DNA of 64,000 bases from Acidihalobacter_A sp037381185 (GCF_037381185.1 NZ_JARRQY010000025.1:8942-72941), one strand, 5' to 3'; shown: positions 8,532 to 15,868, numbered from the stretch's first letter. Program-made: numbers and translations. The notes: generated from the letters alone by a model not told the origin.

Positions 8532-8822
8532 CTACAGGCTGACGACTTTGCCGGCTTCGGCGATCATCGCGCTGTGGTCGGTCTGGCTGCCCAGCTCGAC
8601 CGGGCAGTCGTCGGCGCCGCCGAAACGCTCCCAGGAGTGCTCGCAGGCCACCGCCTTGCGCGCGCACTGGATTACCTCCGACATCCCCTCGTTCAGCAGC
8701 ACGCCGACACCGGCGCCGGTGAAGAAGCATCCCCAATCGATGCCCCGGCGGCGGCAGGCACACGCCAGCTGCCGCAATTGCTCACCGGCCTCGCGGCACG
8801 AAACGACGAACATCAACTCCAT
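8532..8822 (-). CDS. DsrE-family, cysteine-rich putative sulfur carrier
   Basis: A 96-aa DsrE-type protein with seven Cys (about residues 9, 21, 23, 32, 53, 60 and 73). The segment FFTGAGVGVLLNEG and the Cys in KAVACEHSW fit the DsrE fold, in which a conserved Cys carries a persulfide. The start MELMFVV lies behind AAGGAG and 10 bp inside the end of the rhodanese-like gene, so the two are coupled. In the operon it is the cytoplasmic DsrE-like subunit best equipped to take sulfur from TusA. The number of Cys is unusually high for this family; some might bind metal. Confidence 0.72.
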   Translation of the reverse strand: MELMFVVSCREAGEQLRQLACACRRRGIDWGCFFTGAGVGVLLNEGMSEVIQCARKAVACEHSWERFGGADDCPVELGSQTDHSAMIAEAGKVVSL

Positions 8823-9778
8823 GAATGACTCCTTCTCGTTAACAGCACGGTGCCCGCGGCCAACATCCCGCCGCCCAACGCGGCGACCAGGGCCAGCAAA
8901 ATCGTCGGCCAGCGTTCCGGCGGATTGTTCGACAGCTTCAGCGTCACGCGACTCGGGCCGGCATAGGTGACGTCGTCCGCCGGCAGCGCGGTATGCGCCG
9001 CCCACTCGCGCCAGCCGCCTATGTACACCTGAACGTTCGCGTCCAACCCCGCCTGCAAACGCGCGAAGTAGGCGATGCCGCTCTCCGGTCCGGCGGCATA
9101 GACGACGGCGCCGGCGAAGGCTTTGGCCGGCGGCAGCACCGCCGATCCGTTACGCAGGGAGGCGTAAGGGAATGATTCGGCACCGGGGATATGTCCGCCA
9201 CGCGCGGCCTCGATCCGCCTCCCGGCGTAAGCGTCGGCCGGGCGGCCATCCAGCAGGCGCGGCGGATTCGCCGATGCCAATGCCCGGCGCAGCTCCGACC
9301 GGAACACGATCAGCCCGTCGCGCGGCGCCGCCTGGTAGATCGGATCGGCGATCTGCGATCGGCGCTGACCGCGCGCCGTGGCAACGCCATCCGTTTTCAG
9401 AACCGCCTCCAGCGGACGGCGCATCACCCGCACCTCACGCTGTCCGGCCAGATAGAGCAGCCCCGCCACGAAGTCGCGGCGCTCCGGCCGGTTGCCGAGC
9501 ACCAGCACGCTTTCTCCCCCTGCCAGCCCCTCGGTACCGAACAGCCACATGATCTGGCGAAAATCCGGCAGGCTGCCGTGAGGGCCGAGCAGGTCCTCAG
9601 CGGGCAGGCATTTGGCCCCCTCAACCGAACTGCGTTCGCACTGCGCCAGGGGCCGCACGTCGAGCAACACCACCGCCCGGTTCTTAAGCAGTCCCGTGTC
9701 GGTCGTGTAGGCCAGGCCCGCCGCCTGCGCCGCCGTGGCGCTCAGGCAAAGCGCACAGATCGCCAGCAGCCGCTTCAC
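8813..9778 (-). CDS. Membrane-anchored rhodanese-like protein without catalytic cysteine
   Basis: A protein of 321 aa: signal peptide (1-19), two rhodanese-like regions (about 22-125 and 150-265), then a C-terminal transmembrane helix (about 293-313) ending in the short basic tail RRSHSWS. Rhodanese landmarks are present (VLLDVRPLAQCE; RLLDGRPADAYAGRRIEAARGGHIPGA). The two loops that normally hold the active Cys read VLVLGNRPERR and VVYAAGPESG, with no Cys, so it is probably not a sulfurtransferase itself. It may be a periplasmic scaffold or binding partner held at the membrane near the YeeE proteins. It follows the 93-aa exported protein by 3 bp. Confidence 0.78.
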   Translation of the reverse strand: MKRLLAICALCLSATAAQAAGLAYTTDTGLLKNRAVVLLDVRPLAQCERSSVEGAKCLPAEDLLGPHGSLPDFRQIMWLFGTEGLAGGESVLVLGNRPERRDFVAGLLYLAGQREVRVMRRPLEAVLKTDGVATARGQRRSQIADPIYQAAPRDGLIVFRSELRRALASANPPRLLDGRPADAYAGRRIEAARGGHIPGAESFPYASLRNGSAVLPPAKAFAGAVVYAAGPESGIAYFARLQAGLDANVQVYIGGWREWAAHTALPADDVTYAGPSRVTLKLSNNPPERWPTILLALVAALGGGMLAAGTVLLTRRSHSWS

Positions 9779-9781
9779 CTC

Positions 9782-10063
9782 TCAGCAGCCCCCGAACTGC
9801 ATCGCCGGCGCAGCGGCGTCCTGTCCCGTCGCTACCGCCTTCGGCGGATGCTCGACGTAGTACTCCATCAGTTGCGAGACGCTCACGTCGCCGTGCCCGT
9901 GTCCGACCGCGATGGGCTGATCGAAGTTCTCGACCGGCATCGGGATCTGCGCCTGCTGCACGCGGTCGGGCGACACCGAGGCGAACGGCACCAGGGCCGC
10001 CGCGACGCCCACGCTCGCCAATAGCGTGGCGCCGCAGAAAATCAGAATCTTCGCGTTGTTCAT
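9782..10063 (-). CDS. Small exported protein with C-terminal Gly-Gly-Cys
   Basis: A 93-aa protein with an N-terminal hydrophobic segment (about residues 5-27) that is a signal peptide or anchor, a polar region with HGHGDVSVSQLMEYYVEHPP, and a sequence that ends exactly in FGGC. Apart from a Cys in the signal region, this terminal Cys is the only one. A flexible Gly-Gly-Cys end is what a swinging-arm sulfur carrier would need, as in SoxY, whose carrier Cys lies in a C-terminal GGCGG. There is no other similarity to SoxY that I can see. It sits between the tiny membrane proteins and the rhodanese-like gene. The family was not recognised. Confidence 0.7.
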   Translation of the reverse strand: MNNAKILIFCGATLLASVGVAAALVPFASVSPDRVQQAQIPMPVENFDQPIAVGHGHGDVSVSQLMEYYVEHPPKAVATGQDAAAPAMQFGGC

Positions 10064-10082
10064 CGCCAGGCTCCGCTGTTCT

Positions 10083-10175
10083 TCATTTGCCTAAGGGATC
10101 CTGCGTGAACGCGACCCACATGATGCCGAACGCCACGCAGAACATGCCGATCTGAATCCAGCTGGACAGACTCAT
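10083..10175 (-). CDS. 30-aa single-helix membrane peptide
   Basis: A 31-codon frame (ATG to TGA) encoding MSLSSWIQIGMFCVAFGIMW followed by VAFTQDPLGK. Almost the whole peptide is one hydrophobic helix with a Cys in its centre and a polar tail. It begins 4 bp after the stop of the 69-aa membrane protein, has GGGAGAG about 11 bp upstream, and fits between operon genes without overlap. Small single-helix subunits like this occur in membrane complexes such as oxidases and transporters. It may be a structural subunit beside the 69-aa protein or the YeeE pair. Reality is inferred from spacing, ribosome site and composition. Confidence 0.6.
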   Translation of the reverse strand: MSLSSWIQIGMFCVAFGIMWVAFTQDPLGK

Positions 10176-10179
10176 CGCC

Positions 10180-10389
10180 TCACTCTCCCAGGTAGCGTTG
10201 CACCAGTCGGTTCACGTCGACCGGCTGGTTGGTTACCGGATTGATCACCTCCGGCGTGTAGTACGGCACGCCGTAGCGCGTAGCCTTGAGGTATGGCGGA
10301 CGGACTATGGTGATGTAGGCCACGCTCGCCAGCGTCAACGCCGCCACCAACACCGCCAACACGCCCATCGTCAACTGCCCGCGGGTCAT
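10180..10389 (-). CDS. Small single-pass membrane protein (69 aa)
   Basis: A 69-aa protein with one transmembrane helix (about residues 8-28) and a polar C-terminal part (KATRYGVPYYTPEVINPVTN, then QPVDVNRLVQRYLGE) likely to face the periplasm. It has no Cys. The start is coupled to the tusA stop (TGA, one base, ATG), so it is clearly part of the operon. I do not recognise the family. Together with the 30-aa peptide and the 93-aa protein it forms a run of three very small envelope proteins between TusA and the rhodanese-like protein. Confidence 0.75.
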   Translation of the reverse strand: MTRGQLTMGVLAVLVAALTLASVAYITIVRPPYLKATRYGVPYYTPEVINPVTNQPVDVNRLVQRYLGE

Positions 10390-10390
10390 C

Positions 10391-10699
10391 TCAGTCTCTC
10401 CGGATCACGACCGTCCAGCCGCGCTCGCCCTTGGGCGCGCCGAGCAGCGTTCCGCCCAGCTCCGGCACCATGGCGACGACGGCCTCCATGGACGTCGGGT
10501 TGTCGATCTTCACGCCGACCACCTGTCCCGCGCCCAGCTTGCCCACCGCTTTCTTGGTCATGAGCTGGGGGCGCGGACAGGAATCGCCCAGACAGTCCAC
10601 CAACTCGTCGAGCTGCACGCTCTGGCCGTCCTCAAGCGTGGCCGCAGCCCCCGCCCCGTTCGTGCCCTCGGTCGTCTTCTTGCTGCCGAACAATCCCAT
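10391..10699 (-). CDS. tusA: TusA-family sulfur carrier
   Basis: A 102-aa protein. An N-terminal low-complexity segment (residues 1-25, rich in Gly, Ala and Thr) precedes a TusA/SirA domain with the CPxP signature at Cys41 (DSCPRPQLM) and a further Cys36. The CPxP cysteine carries a persulfide and passes it to DsrE, DsrC or sHdr-type acceptors in sulfur oxidisers. I placed the start at MGLFGSKK behind GAGGAGGAAACCGAG; an upstream ATG would add 15 residues with no better site. In this operon it would take sulfur imported by the YeeE pair and hand it to the DsrE-like proteins. Confidence 0.88.
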   Translation of the reverse strand: MGLFGSKKTTEGTNGAGAAATLEDGQSVQLDELVDCLGDSCPRPQLMTKKAVGKLGAGQVVGVKIDNPTSMEAVVAMVPELGGTLLGAPKGERGWTVVIRRD

Positions 10700-10757
10700 C
10701 TCGGTTTCCTCCTCTTGGGGCGACTGGTTCGCCCGTTCGTTCATACAGTCGTTAGCC

Positions 10758-11465
10758 TCAGCTTTCGCTGCCCGCAGCCGCCAAACCGTCTTCCACAGCG
10801 GCCGTGCCGGCGGCGGCCGGCGCCGCGGTTGCAGCGCTCTTCGCCGCTGCGGCCGCAGCCTGCGAACGCTCGCGGGCCGCGGCCATGGCGCGCTCTTTGC
10901 GCACGATGGCGTAGTAGATGCCGCCGAGCACCAGCGCCTGAATCAGGCCGAACACGACGGCCGGTATGCCGGTCTGCTGCTGCAGGGTCTGGGCGTTCGC
11001 GAAGCCGAGCTGCAGGCCGGCCAGATGCACGGCGCCGCTCATGGTCTGGGGCGCCGGTGGCCACCAGGAAACCGACCAGAACAGCGAGAACAGGAACATG
11101 CCGATGAAGGTGAACAGCAACGCCCAGATCGCACCGACGTTGCCTTCGCCAGCCTTGACCCAGGTCGACACGGTGCACGCACCGGCCAGCACCATGCCGA
11201 TGCCGAACAGGAACAGGCCGATGACCTGATTCAGCCCCACCTCGAAGTGCATCGGATGACCGCCGCCCACGCTGATGAATGCGGTGAAGCCGACGGTGAG
11301 AATCATCATGCAGACCAGCAACGCCTTGGTGTTGCGATAGCTCTTGAACAACATCGCGTCGCGTAGCGCGGCCGTGTTGCAGAAGCGCGAACGCTGTACG
11401 AGAAAACCGACCACGGAACCGAACACGAAGGCGGCCAGGCATTGCGTCAGGGAAGAAAGTTCCAT
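10758..11465 (-). CDS. YeeE/YedE-type sulfur-compound transporter half 2
   Basis: An inner-membrane protein of 235 aa with about five hydrophobic segments. Conserved YeeE/YedE (DUF395) elements are RSRFC at residues 25-29 and GAC at 95-97, the Cys residues being those that relay thiosulfate or sulfane sulfur in characterised YeeE (TsuA). The last 50 residues are an Ala-rich, charged tail predicted to lie in the cytoplasm, an unusual extension for the family. It follows the first half-transporter by 3 bp. Together they look like a split version of the longer single-chain transporter. Confidence 0.86.
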   Translation of the reverse strand: MELSSLTQCLAAFVFGSVVGFLVQRSRFCNTAALRDAMLFKSYRNTKALLVCMMILTVGFTAFISVGGGHPMHFEVGLNQVIGLFLFGIGMVLAGACTVSTWVKAGEGNVGAIWALLFTFIGMFLFSLFWSVSWWPPAPQTMSGAVHLAGLQLGFANAQTLQQQTGIPAVVFGLIQALVLGGIYYAIVRKERAMAAARERSQAAAAAAKSAATAAPAAAGTAAVEDGLAAAGSES

Positions 11466-11468
11466 GTC

Positions 11469-11960
11469 TCAGCCCTCCATCACGCGCTTGTAGATCAGCG
11501 AGCCGACCCAAGCGCCGACGATGATGCCGCTGACAGAGAGATAGCCGCCGAGATTCATCTCGGGCGTCAGGCCGAAGAAGGTGCTGACATTGCAGACGAA
11601 CGCGAGGCGGATGCCGATGCCCATCAGCAGACCGCCGACGGTGATCATGAGCCACTCGCTCAGGTGGCGCGGGATACGCCAGTAGAACTCCTTGCTGCCT
11701 ACCGCGCCGACGATGGCGCCGCACAGCATTCCCAGGCTGATGTAGATCTTCCAGTAGTACGGGGTCGGCTCGAAGGCGAACTTCCAGAACGGAATCCTGA
11801 AGATGTTCTCGCCCATGAACAGCTTGGCGACCAGACCGGTGATCATGGTTTCACCGCCGCCGACCGTCCAAGCGCCGACGACTAGAAACAGAAAAATGTC
11901 CAGAAACGCGATGATGATCAGCGCGATGACCGGATCGATGGTTTTTTTGAAAATCGACAT
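11469..11960 (-). CDS. YeeE/YedE-type sulfur-compound transporter half 1
   Basis: A membrane protein of 163 aa with four to five hydrophobic segments and the conserved Cys123 in GIRLAFVCNVSTFFG. It is the first gene of the sulfur operon. The start MSIFKKT lies behind GGGAGCGACT; a longer in-frame start (MLHESSRS) runs into the sigma-54 promoter region and was rejected. The -12 element lies about 40 bp upstream of the ATG, so the leader is short. With the next gene it probably forms a heterodimeric channel importing thiosulfate or another sulfane donor; the exact substrate is inferred from the family. Confidence 0.85.
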   Translation of the reverse strand: MSIFKKTIDPVIALIIIAFLDIFLFLVVGAWTVGGGETMITGLVAKLFMGENIFRIPFWKFAFEPTPYYWKIYISLGMLCGAIVGAVGSKEFYWRIPRHLSEWLMITVGGLLMGIGIRLAFVCNVSTFFGLTPEMNLGGYLSVSGIIVGAWVGSLIYKRVMEG

Positions 11961-12000
11961 AGTCGCTCCCGATTCGTCCTGCGATCTCGAGGACTCATGA

Positions 12001-12016
12001 AGCAACGCTTATGCCA
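12001..12016 (-). promoter_or_regulatory. Sigma-54 (-24/-12) promoter of the sulfur operon
   Basis: Read on the minus strand the sequence is TGGCATAAGCGTTGCT, matching the RpoN consensus TGGCAC-N5-TTGCW with correct GG-to-GC spacing. It lies about 40 bp upstream of the first YeeE gene and downstream of two inverted repeats. The neighbouring regulator gene encodes a GAFTGA-bearing sigma-54 activator, which supports the call. Confidence 0.82.
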
Positions 12017-12070
12017 ACTAAAAATATTCTTATTATTCAGACAAGTGACGGAAAAGAGCTTCCAGCGCCG

Positions 12071-12120
12071 CTGTCCGCAAGACCGATTTTGCGACAGCAG
12101 GCTGTTTCAGAATGAGACAG
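12071..12120. promoter_or_regulatory. Two inverted repeats, likely enhancer sites for the adjacent NtrC-type regulator
   Basis: Two dyads sit 55-120 bp upstream of the sigma-54 promoter. The proximal one has arms CTGTCCGCAA (12071-12080) and TTGCGACAG (12089-12097). The distal one, at 12102-12120, is CTGTTTCAGAATGAGACAG, arms of eight bases with one mismatch. Both share outer CTGT...ACAG half-sites. Position, spacing and symmetry fit upstream activating sequences of an NtrC-family dimer. The adjacent regulator is the natural candidate. Confidence 0.72.
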
Positions 12121-12136
12121 CAGCTTCCTTGCCGCC

Positions 12137-13480
12137 TCAGTCCAGGCCCAGCTTGCGCCGCAAGGTAGAGCGGCTGATGCCGAGCTGTTTCGCGGCAGAA
12201 ACCTGATTGCCCTCGCAGGCGTCCAGCGCGCGCCGGATATACGCGTGCTCTACCTCCGCCAGCGACCGAATCGTACCGTCGTCCGGCTGCAACTCGCCGG
12301 CCGCGGGCAGCTGAATGTCCAGGGTGCTGTCCAGCGCCACGGCATCGCCATCGAGCAGATCGGCATCGGTGAGGGCGAAGCTGCGTTCCAGCACGTTGCG
12401 CAACTGGCGCACGTTGCCCGGCCAGTCGAAGGTCATGAGCCTGCGCCGCGCCACCGCGCTCAGCTCGAGCGGGCGCCCCATCTTACGACGCATCTGTCCG
12501 ATGAAACGCTCCAGCAGCGGAGGGATGTCCTCGCGTCGCTCGCGCAGCGGCGGTATGGCCAACAGCAGCACGTTGAGCCGGAACATCAGATCCGCGCGGA
12601 ACGCGCCGCTTTGCACCATGGCCGCAAGGTCGAGATTGGTAGCCGCGATGACCCGCACGTCCACCTGCACCGGGCGGTTACCGCCCACGGGGCGTACTTC
12701 ACCCTCCTGCAGCACGCGCAGCAGCTTGGCCTGCAGGCGCGGGCTGACGTCGCCCACCTCGTCGAGGAACAAAGTGCCGCCGTGCGCCTGCCGGAACAAA
12801 CCGTCGTATTCCGTCAGCGCGCCGGTAAACGCACCCTTGGCGTGGCCGAACAGCTCGGAGTCGAGCAAATCCTCCGGCAGCGTGGCGCAGTTGACGGCGA
12901 CGAAGGCACATTGGGCACGCGAACTCATGCGGTGCACCACGCGCGCCAGCACCTCCTTGCCTACACCGGTCTCGCCGGTGATAAGCACCGGCACGTCCTG
13001 GCTGTGGATGCGCTGCGCCACTTCCACCAGCTTGCGCATGGCGTCGCTCTCGGCCACCAACTCGCTATCCGCCCGCCCGTCGAGTTCGGCGCGCAGCCGG
13101 CTCAGCTCGTCGCTCATCGACTTGCGTTCGAGCACCTTGACCACGCGTAGCAGCAACTCGTCCGGATTCACCGGCTTGGTCAGATAGTCGTAGGCGCCGA
13201 GACGCATCGCATCCACCGCGTTCTCCACGGAGGCGAAGGCGGTCATGACGATGCACTCCGCCTGCGGCGACAATTCGCGCAGCGAGTCGAGTAGTTCCAG
13301 GCCGTTGCCGTCGCCCAGGCGCAGATCGGTGATCATCAGGTCCACCCGATGCCGGCCCATGACGCCGAGCGCCTGCGCCACGGAATCCGCTTCGAGAATC
13401 GTGTGTCCACGAGCCTTGAGCATCAGCCCCAGCGTGGTGCGCACGGAGTATTCGTCGTCGACGATCAGGATTGACGCCAT
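12137..13480 (-). CDS. NtrC-family sigma-54-dependent response regulator
   Basis: A protein of 447 aa: receiver domain (1-120, phosphorylation site Asp52 in MITDLRLGDGNG), AAA+ domain with Walker A GETGVGKE and the sigma-54 contact loop GAFTGA, and a C-terminal Fis-type helix-turn-helix (NQVSAAKQLGISRSTLRRKL). The start MASILIVDDE was chosen because it follows the kinase stop by 4 bp; a longer frame overlaps it. It opens sigma-54 promoters when phosphorylated. Its kinase lies directly upstream and a sigma-54 promoter with dyads directly downstream, so its likely target is the sulfur operon. It resembles in arrangement the TspSR-type regulators of acidophilic sulfur oxidisers; that parallel is inference. 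Confidence 0.9.
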   Translation of the reverse strand: MASILIVDDEYSVRTTLGLMLKARGHTILEADSVAQALGVMGRHRVDLMITDLRLGDGNGLELLDSLRELSPQAECIVMTAFASVENAVDAMRLGAYDYLTKPVNPDELLLRVVKVLERKSMSDELSRLRAELDGRADSELVAESDAMRKLVEVAQRIHSQDVPVLITGETGVGKEVLARVVHRMSSRAQCAFVAVNCATLPEDLLDSELFGHAKGAFTGALTEYDGLFRQAHGGTLFLDEVGDVSPRLQAKLLRVLQEGEVRPVGGNRPVQVDVRVIAATNLDLAAMVQSGAFRADLMFRLNVLLLAIPPLRERREDIPPLLERFIGQMRRKMGRPLELSAVARRRLMTFDWPGNVRQLRNVLERSFALTDADLLDGDAVALDSTLDIQLPAAGELQPDDGTIRSLAEVEHAYIRRALDACEGNQVSAAKQLGISRSTLRRKLGLD

Positions 13481-13484
13481 GCGT

Positions 13485-14942
13485 TTATGCAGCCTCCAGT
13501 TCAAAACTCACTTCGGTTCCTTTCCCCGGCTCGCTGTGTACCCGCAGGCTGCTACCGTGCTGCACCAGGATGCGCTGCACGATCGACAGCCCAAGCCCGG
13601 TGCCCTGTTTTCGGCTGGAGACGAAGGGGTGCATGACACGGTCGAGCAGATCGCGCCCAATGCCCGAACCAGTGTCGCACACGCGCACGGCGATCCGCCG
13701 CGCGCCGCCCAGCTCGACCTCAACCTTGAGTGTTCCGCCCTCGGGCATGGCCTCGACCGCATTACGCATCAGATTCCACAACACCTGCCTCAACTGATCC
13801 TGATCGAACACGGCCCATTCGCTGCCCGATGCGATACGGCTGTCGAGCCCGATCCGCCCGGCCACGTCCGGGTCCTGCGAGAACAAGGTAATCACCTCGC
13901 CGATCAGGGAACCGAGATCGCCCGGCACGGGGCGCGATTCGCGCACTTTGGAGAAATGCAGGAAGTTCTCGAGAATGCGCTGCAAGCGCCCGGCCTCGTC
14001 GTTCAGAATCCGGCGAACCTTTTGTCTGTCGTCCGCCTCGAGCTCCTGTTCGGAAAGCAGGCTGACCGAATTGATCACGGCAGCCAGCGGATTGCGGATC
14101 TCGTGCGCGATGCCGGCGGCCAATTCGCCCACACAGGCCAGGCGCTCCGCTTCGACGCGTTTTTCGTGCTCGACCGAGGCGGCACGCGAAGCCGCGTTCA
14201 GCGAATCGAGCATACCGTTGAAGGCACGCCCCAACACGCCGACTTCATCGCGGCCGCGCACAACGACGCGGACCTCGCTATCGCCCGCCGAAATCCGCCG
14301 CACGGCAACCCCGAGACGTTGCAAATTGCGCGTCACCGCGAATGACAGCAGCCAGGCGGCGGCGCTGCCGACCAAAAGCGCCGCCACGATGAACAACAGG
14401 CCCTCGTTGCGAATGCGCGCCAGTTCCGCCCGCATGCCCTGGGTAGACAGCCCCAGGTACACCCGTCCAACCTCCCGACCTGCGACACGAATCGGTTCGG
14501 CCAAATCGAGCAAGTGGGACGCGTCCACGCCGAGACGCTGCCGGACCGCGGCAAACCGATGCCCCACCTCGCCCTCCACAGTACTCGCCAGGACTTCGCC
14601 GCGCTCGTCCACGACGACGCCGTAGGCCACGTCGGACTGGTGCTTGACGCGCGCCGTGACCTCAGCGAGCGAGGCCAAATCCTCGGACAGCAGGGCATTC
14701 GTACTCGCCACCGCCATCAGATTGACCAGGGAGTGACCCCGGCTTTCCAACTCCGCGCGGATGCTGGTCGACTGCTCTTGCACCGCCTCCCAGACGAACG
14801 CCCCCATCAATACGACATGAACCAGGGCGACCGACAGAATCAGGCGCGCACGTAAAGTCGCATACCAGGGAACCCCTTCTTTCCAATGTTCGGACTCCCC
14901 ATCGCCCCGGAGCACCCGCGCAAACCATTGTCCCTTGCCCAT
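13485..14942 (-). CDS. Membrane sensor histidine kinase
   Basis: A 485-aa kinase. Transmembrane helix 1 (about 33-53), a periplasmic sensor region (55-178), helix 2 (182-204), a HAMP domain (205-258), the phospho-acceptor motif AHEIRNPLAAVI with His280, and a complete ATPase domain with N, G1 (CDTGSGIG), F and G2 (GTGLGLSI) boxes. It phosphorylates the adjacent NtrC-type regulator. The gene lies 9 bp after a PhnD-like binding protein, so the trio probably forms a three-component sensing system in which the binding protein presents a sulfur oxyanion to the kinase. The ligand is inferred from the sulfur operon next door. Confidence 0.9.
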   Translation of the reverse strand: MGKGQWFARVLRGDGESEHWKEGVPWYATLRARLILSVALVHVVLMGAFVWEAVQEQSTSIRAELESRGHSLVNLMAVASTNALLSEDLASLAEVTARVKHQSDVAYGVVVDERGEVLASTVEGEVGHRFAAVRQRLGVDASHLLDLAEPIRVAGREVGRVYLGLSTQGMRAELARIRNEGLLFIVAALLVGSAAAWLLSFAVTRNLQRLGVAVRRISAGDSEVRVVVRGRDEVGVLGRAFNGMLDSLNAASRAASVEHEKRVEAERLACVGELAAGIAHEIRNPLAAVINSVSLLSEQELEADDRQKVRRILNDEAGRLQRILENFLHFSKVRESRPVPGDLGSLIGEVITLFSQDPDVAGRIGLDSRIASGSEWAVFDQDQLRQVLWNLMRNAVEAMPEGGTLKVEVELGGARRIAVRVCDTGSGIGRDLLDRVMHPFVSSRKQGTGLGLSIVQRILVQHGSSLRVHSEPGKGTEVSFELEAA

Positions 14943-14951
14943 CGTATTCGC

Positions 14952-15854
14952 CTACTTCACCTTCGCGTAATCGACGTCGCTGGTCGGTGCGAAACCATCG
15001 GGAAACCCCAGATACTCCAGCACCTGGCGTCCACGCGGCGTTTTCGCGAGTTCGAGCAGATCTTTCGTGATCTTGCGCTGCAGTTCGACGGGAAGCTTCA
15101 CCCTCAATGCGATGGGCATCTGCGGCTGCGGCGGCGTCTCCGCAATGACGCGAAGATTCGCGCGCACCGCCGCCGGCATGGATCGCAATGACGGCCACCA
15201 CGTACCGGCGACGTCCACGATCCCAGAATCGAGCGCGACCAGCGCCGAATCCTGGGAACCGAAATAGCGAACTCTGCAGCACTTATCGACATCGATACCG
15301 CGTTGCCTGAGATAACCGCGCGTCATGACCGTGGCCGCATACGCCCGCGGATCCGGGAAACCGATGGTCAAACCCTTGTCGAACTCGGCCGGCGTGACCC
15401 GTCGGATCGGGCTTTGCCTGCGCACCACCAGGATACCCGTGAACGGCTCGCCGGCCACTTTGACCACCGCGCGGTAGCCGTCATGTTCGGCCTGCGCGAA
15501 CAGCAGAGGATTCAGGTACACGATATCGTATTCGTTCGCTGCGACGCGCCGCATGAAGGTGGAAAAATCGGGCGCCGTCACGAACTGTACGGGTCGGTGC
15601 AAACGGCTCTGCAGATAAACGGCCAGCGGCATGAACATCTCGGCCAGCTTGGTCGGACTCTGCAAGGGCAGTACCCCGAAGCGCAGCCATCGATCTGGAG
15701 AGGACCGGCTCTGAGCTGCGCCCGCCTGCGCATGTCCTGCCCGCTCTGCGTAAACCGATGAACCGGGAGAGACGATCAACGCAAGCAGACAAAGCGTTCG
15801 CAGCAAAGTTGAACGCCGAATCCGAAATCTTGTGCGGTGCTGATTGGCCGTCAC
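14952..15854 (-). CDS. PhnD-like periplasmic binding protein, probable sensor of the kinase/regulator pair
   Basis: A 300-aa protein with an N-terminal signal peptide (hydrophobic core about 18-36) and a PhnD/phosphite-type periplasmic binding domain (WLRFGVLPLQSPTKLAEMF; LAVYLQSRLHRPVQFV; YDIVYLNPLLFAQAE). No transporter subunits accompany it. Proteins of this fold serve as sensor modules in TtrS-type tetrathionate kinases, so it may sense thiosulfate or tetrathionate for the kinase 9 bp downstream. The start is GTG without a visible ribosome site. The truncated end of the neighbouring kinase gene lies only 14 bp upstream, so the original promoter or start may have been altered by the same rearrangement. 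Confidence 0.75.
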   Translation of the reverse strand: MTANQHRTRFRIRRSTLLRTLCLLALIVSPGSSVYAERAGHAQAGAAQSRSSPDRWLRFGVLPLQSPTKLAEMFMPLAVYLQSRLHRPVQFVTAPDFSTFMRRVAANEYDIVYLNPLLFAQAEHDGYRAVVKVAGEPFTGILVVRRQSPIRRVTPAEFDKGLTIGFPDPRAYAATVMTRGYLRQRGIDVDKCCRVRYFGSQDSALVALDSGIVDVAGTWWPSLRSMPAAVRANLRVIAETPPQPQMPIALRVKLPVELQRKITKDLLELAKTPRGRQVLEYLGFPDGFAPTSDVDYAKVK

Positions 15855-15868
15855 GTGTCGACTAGTGG

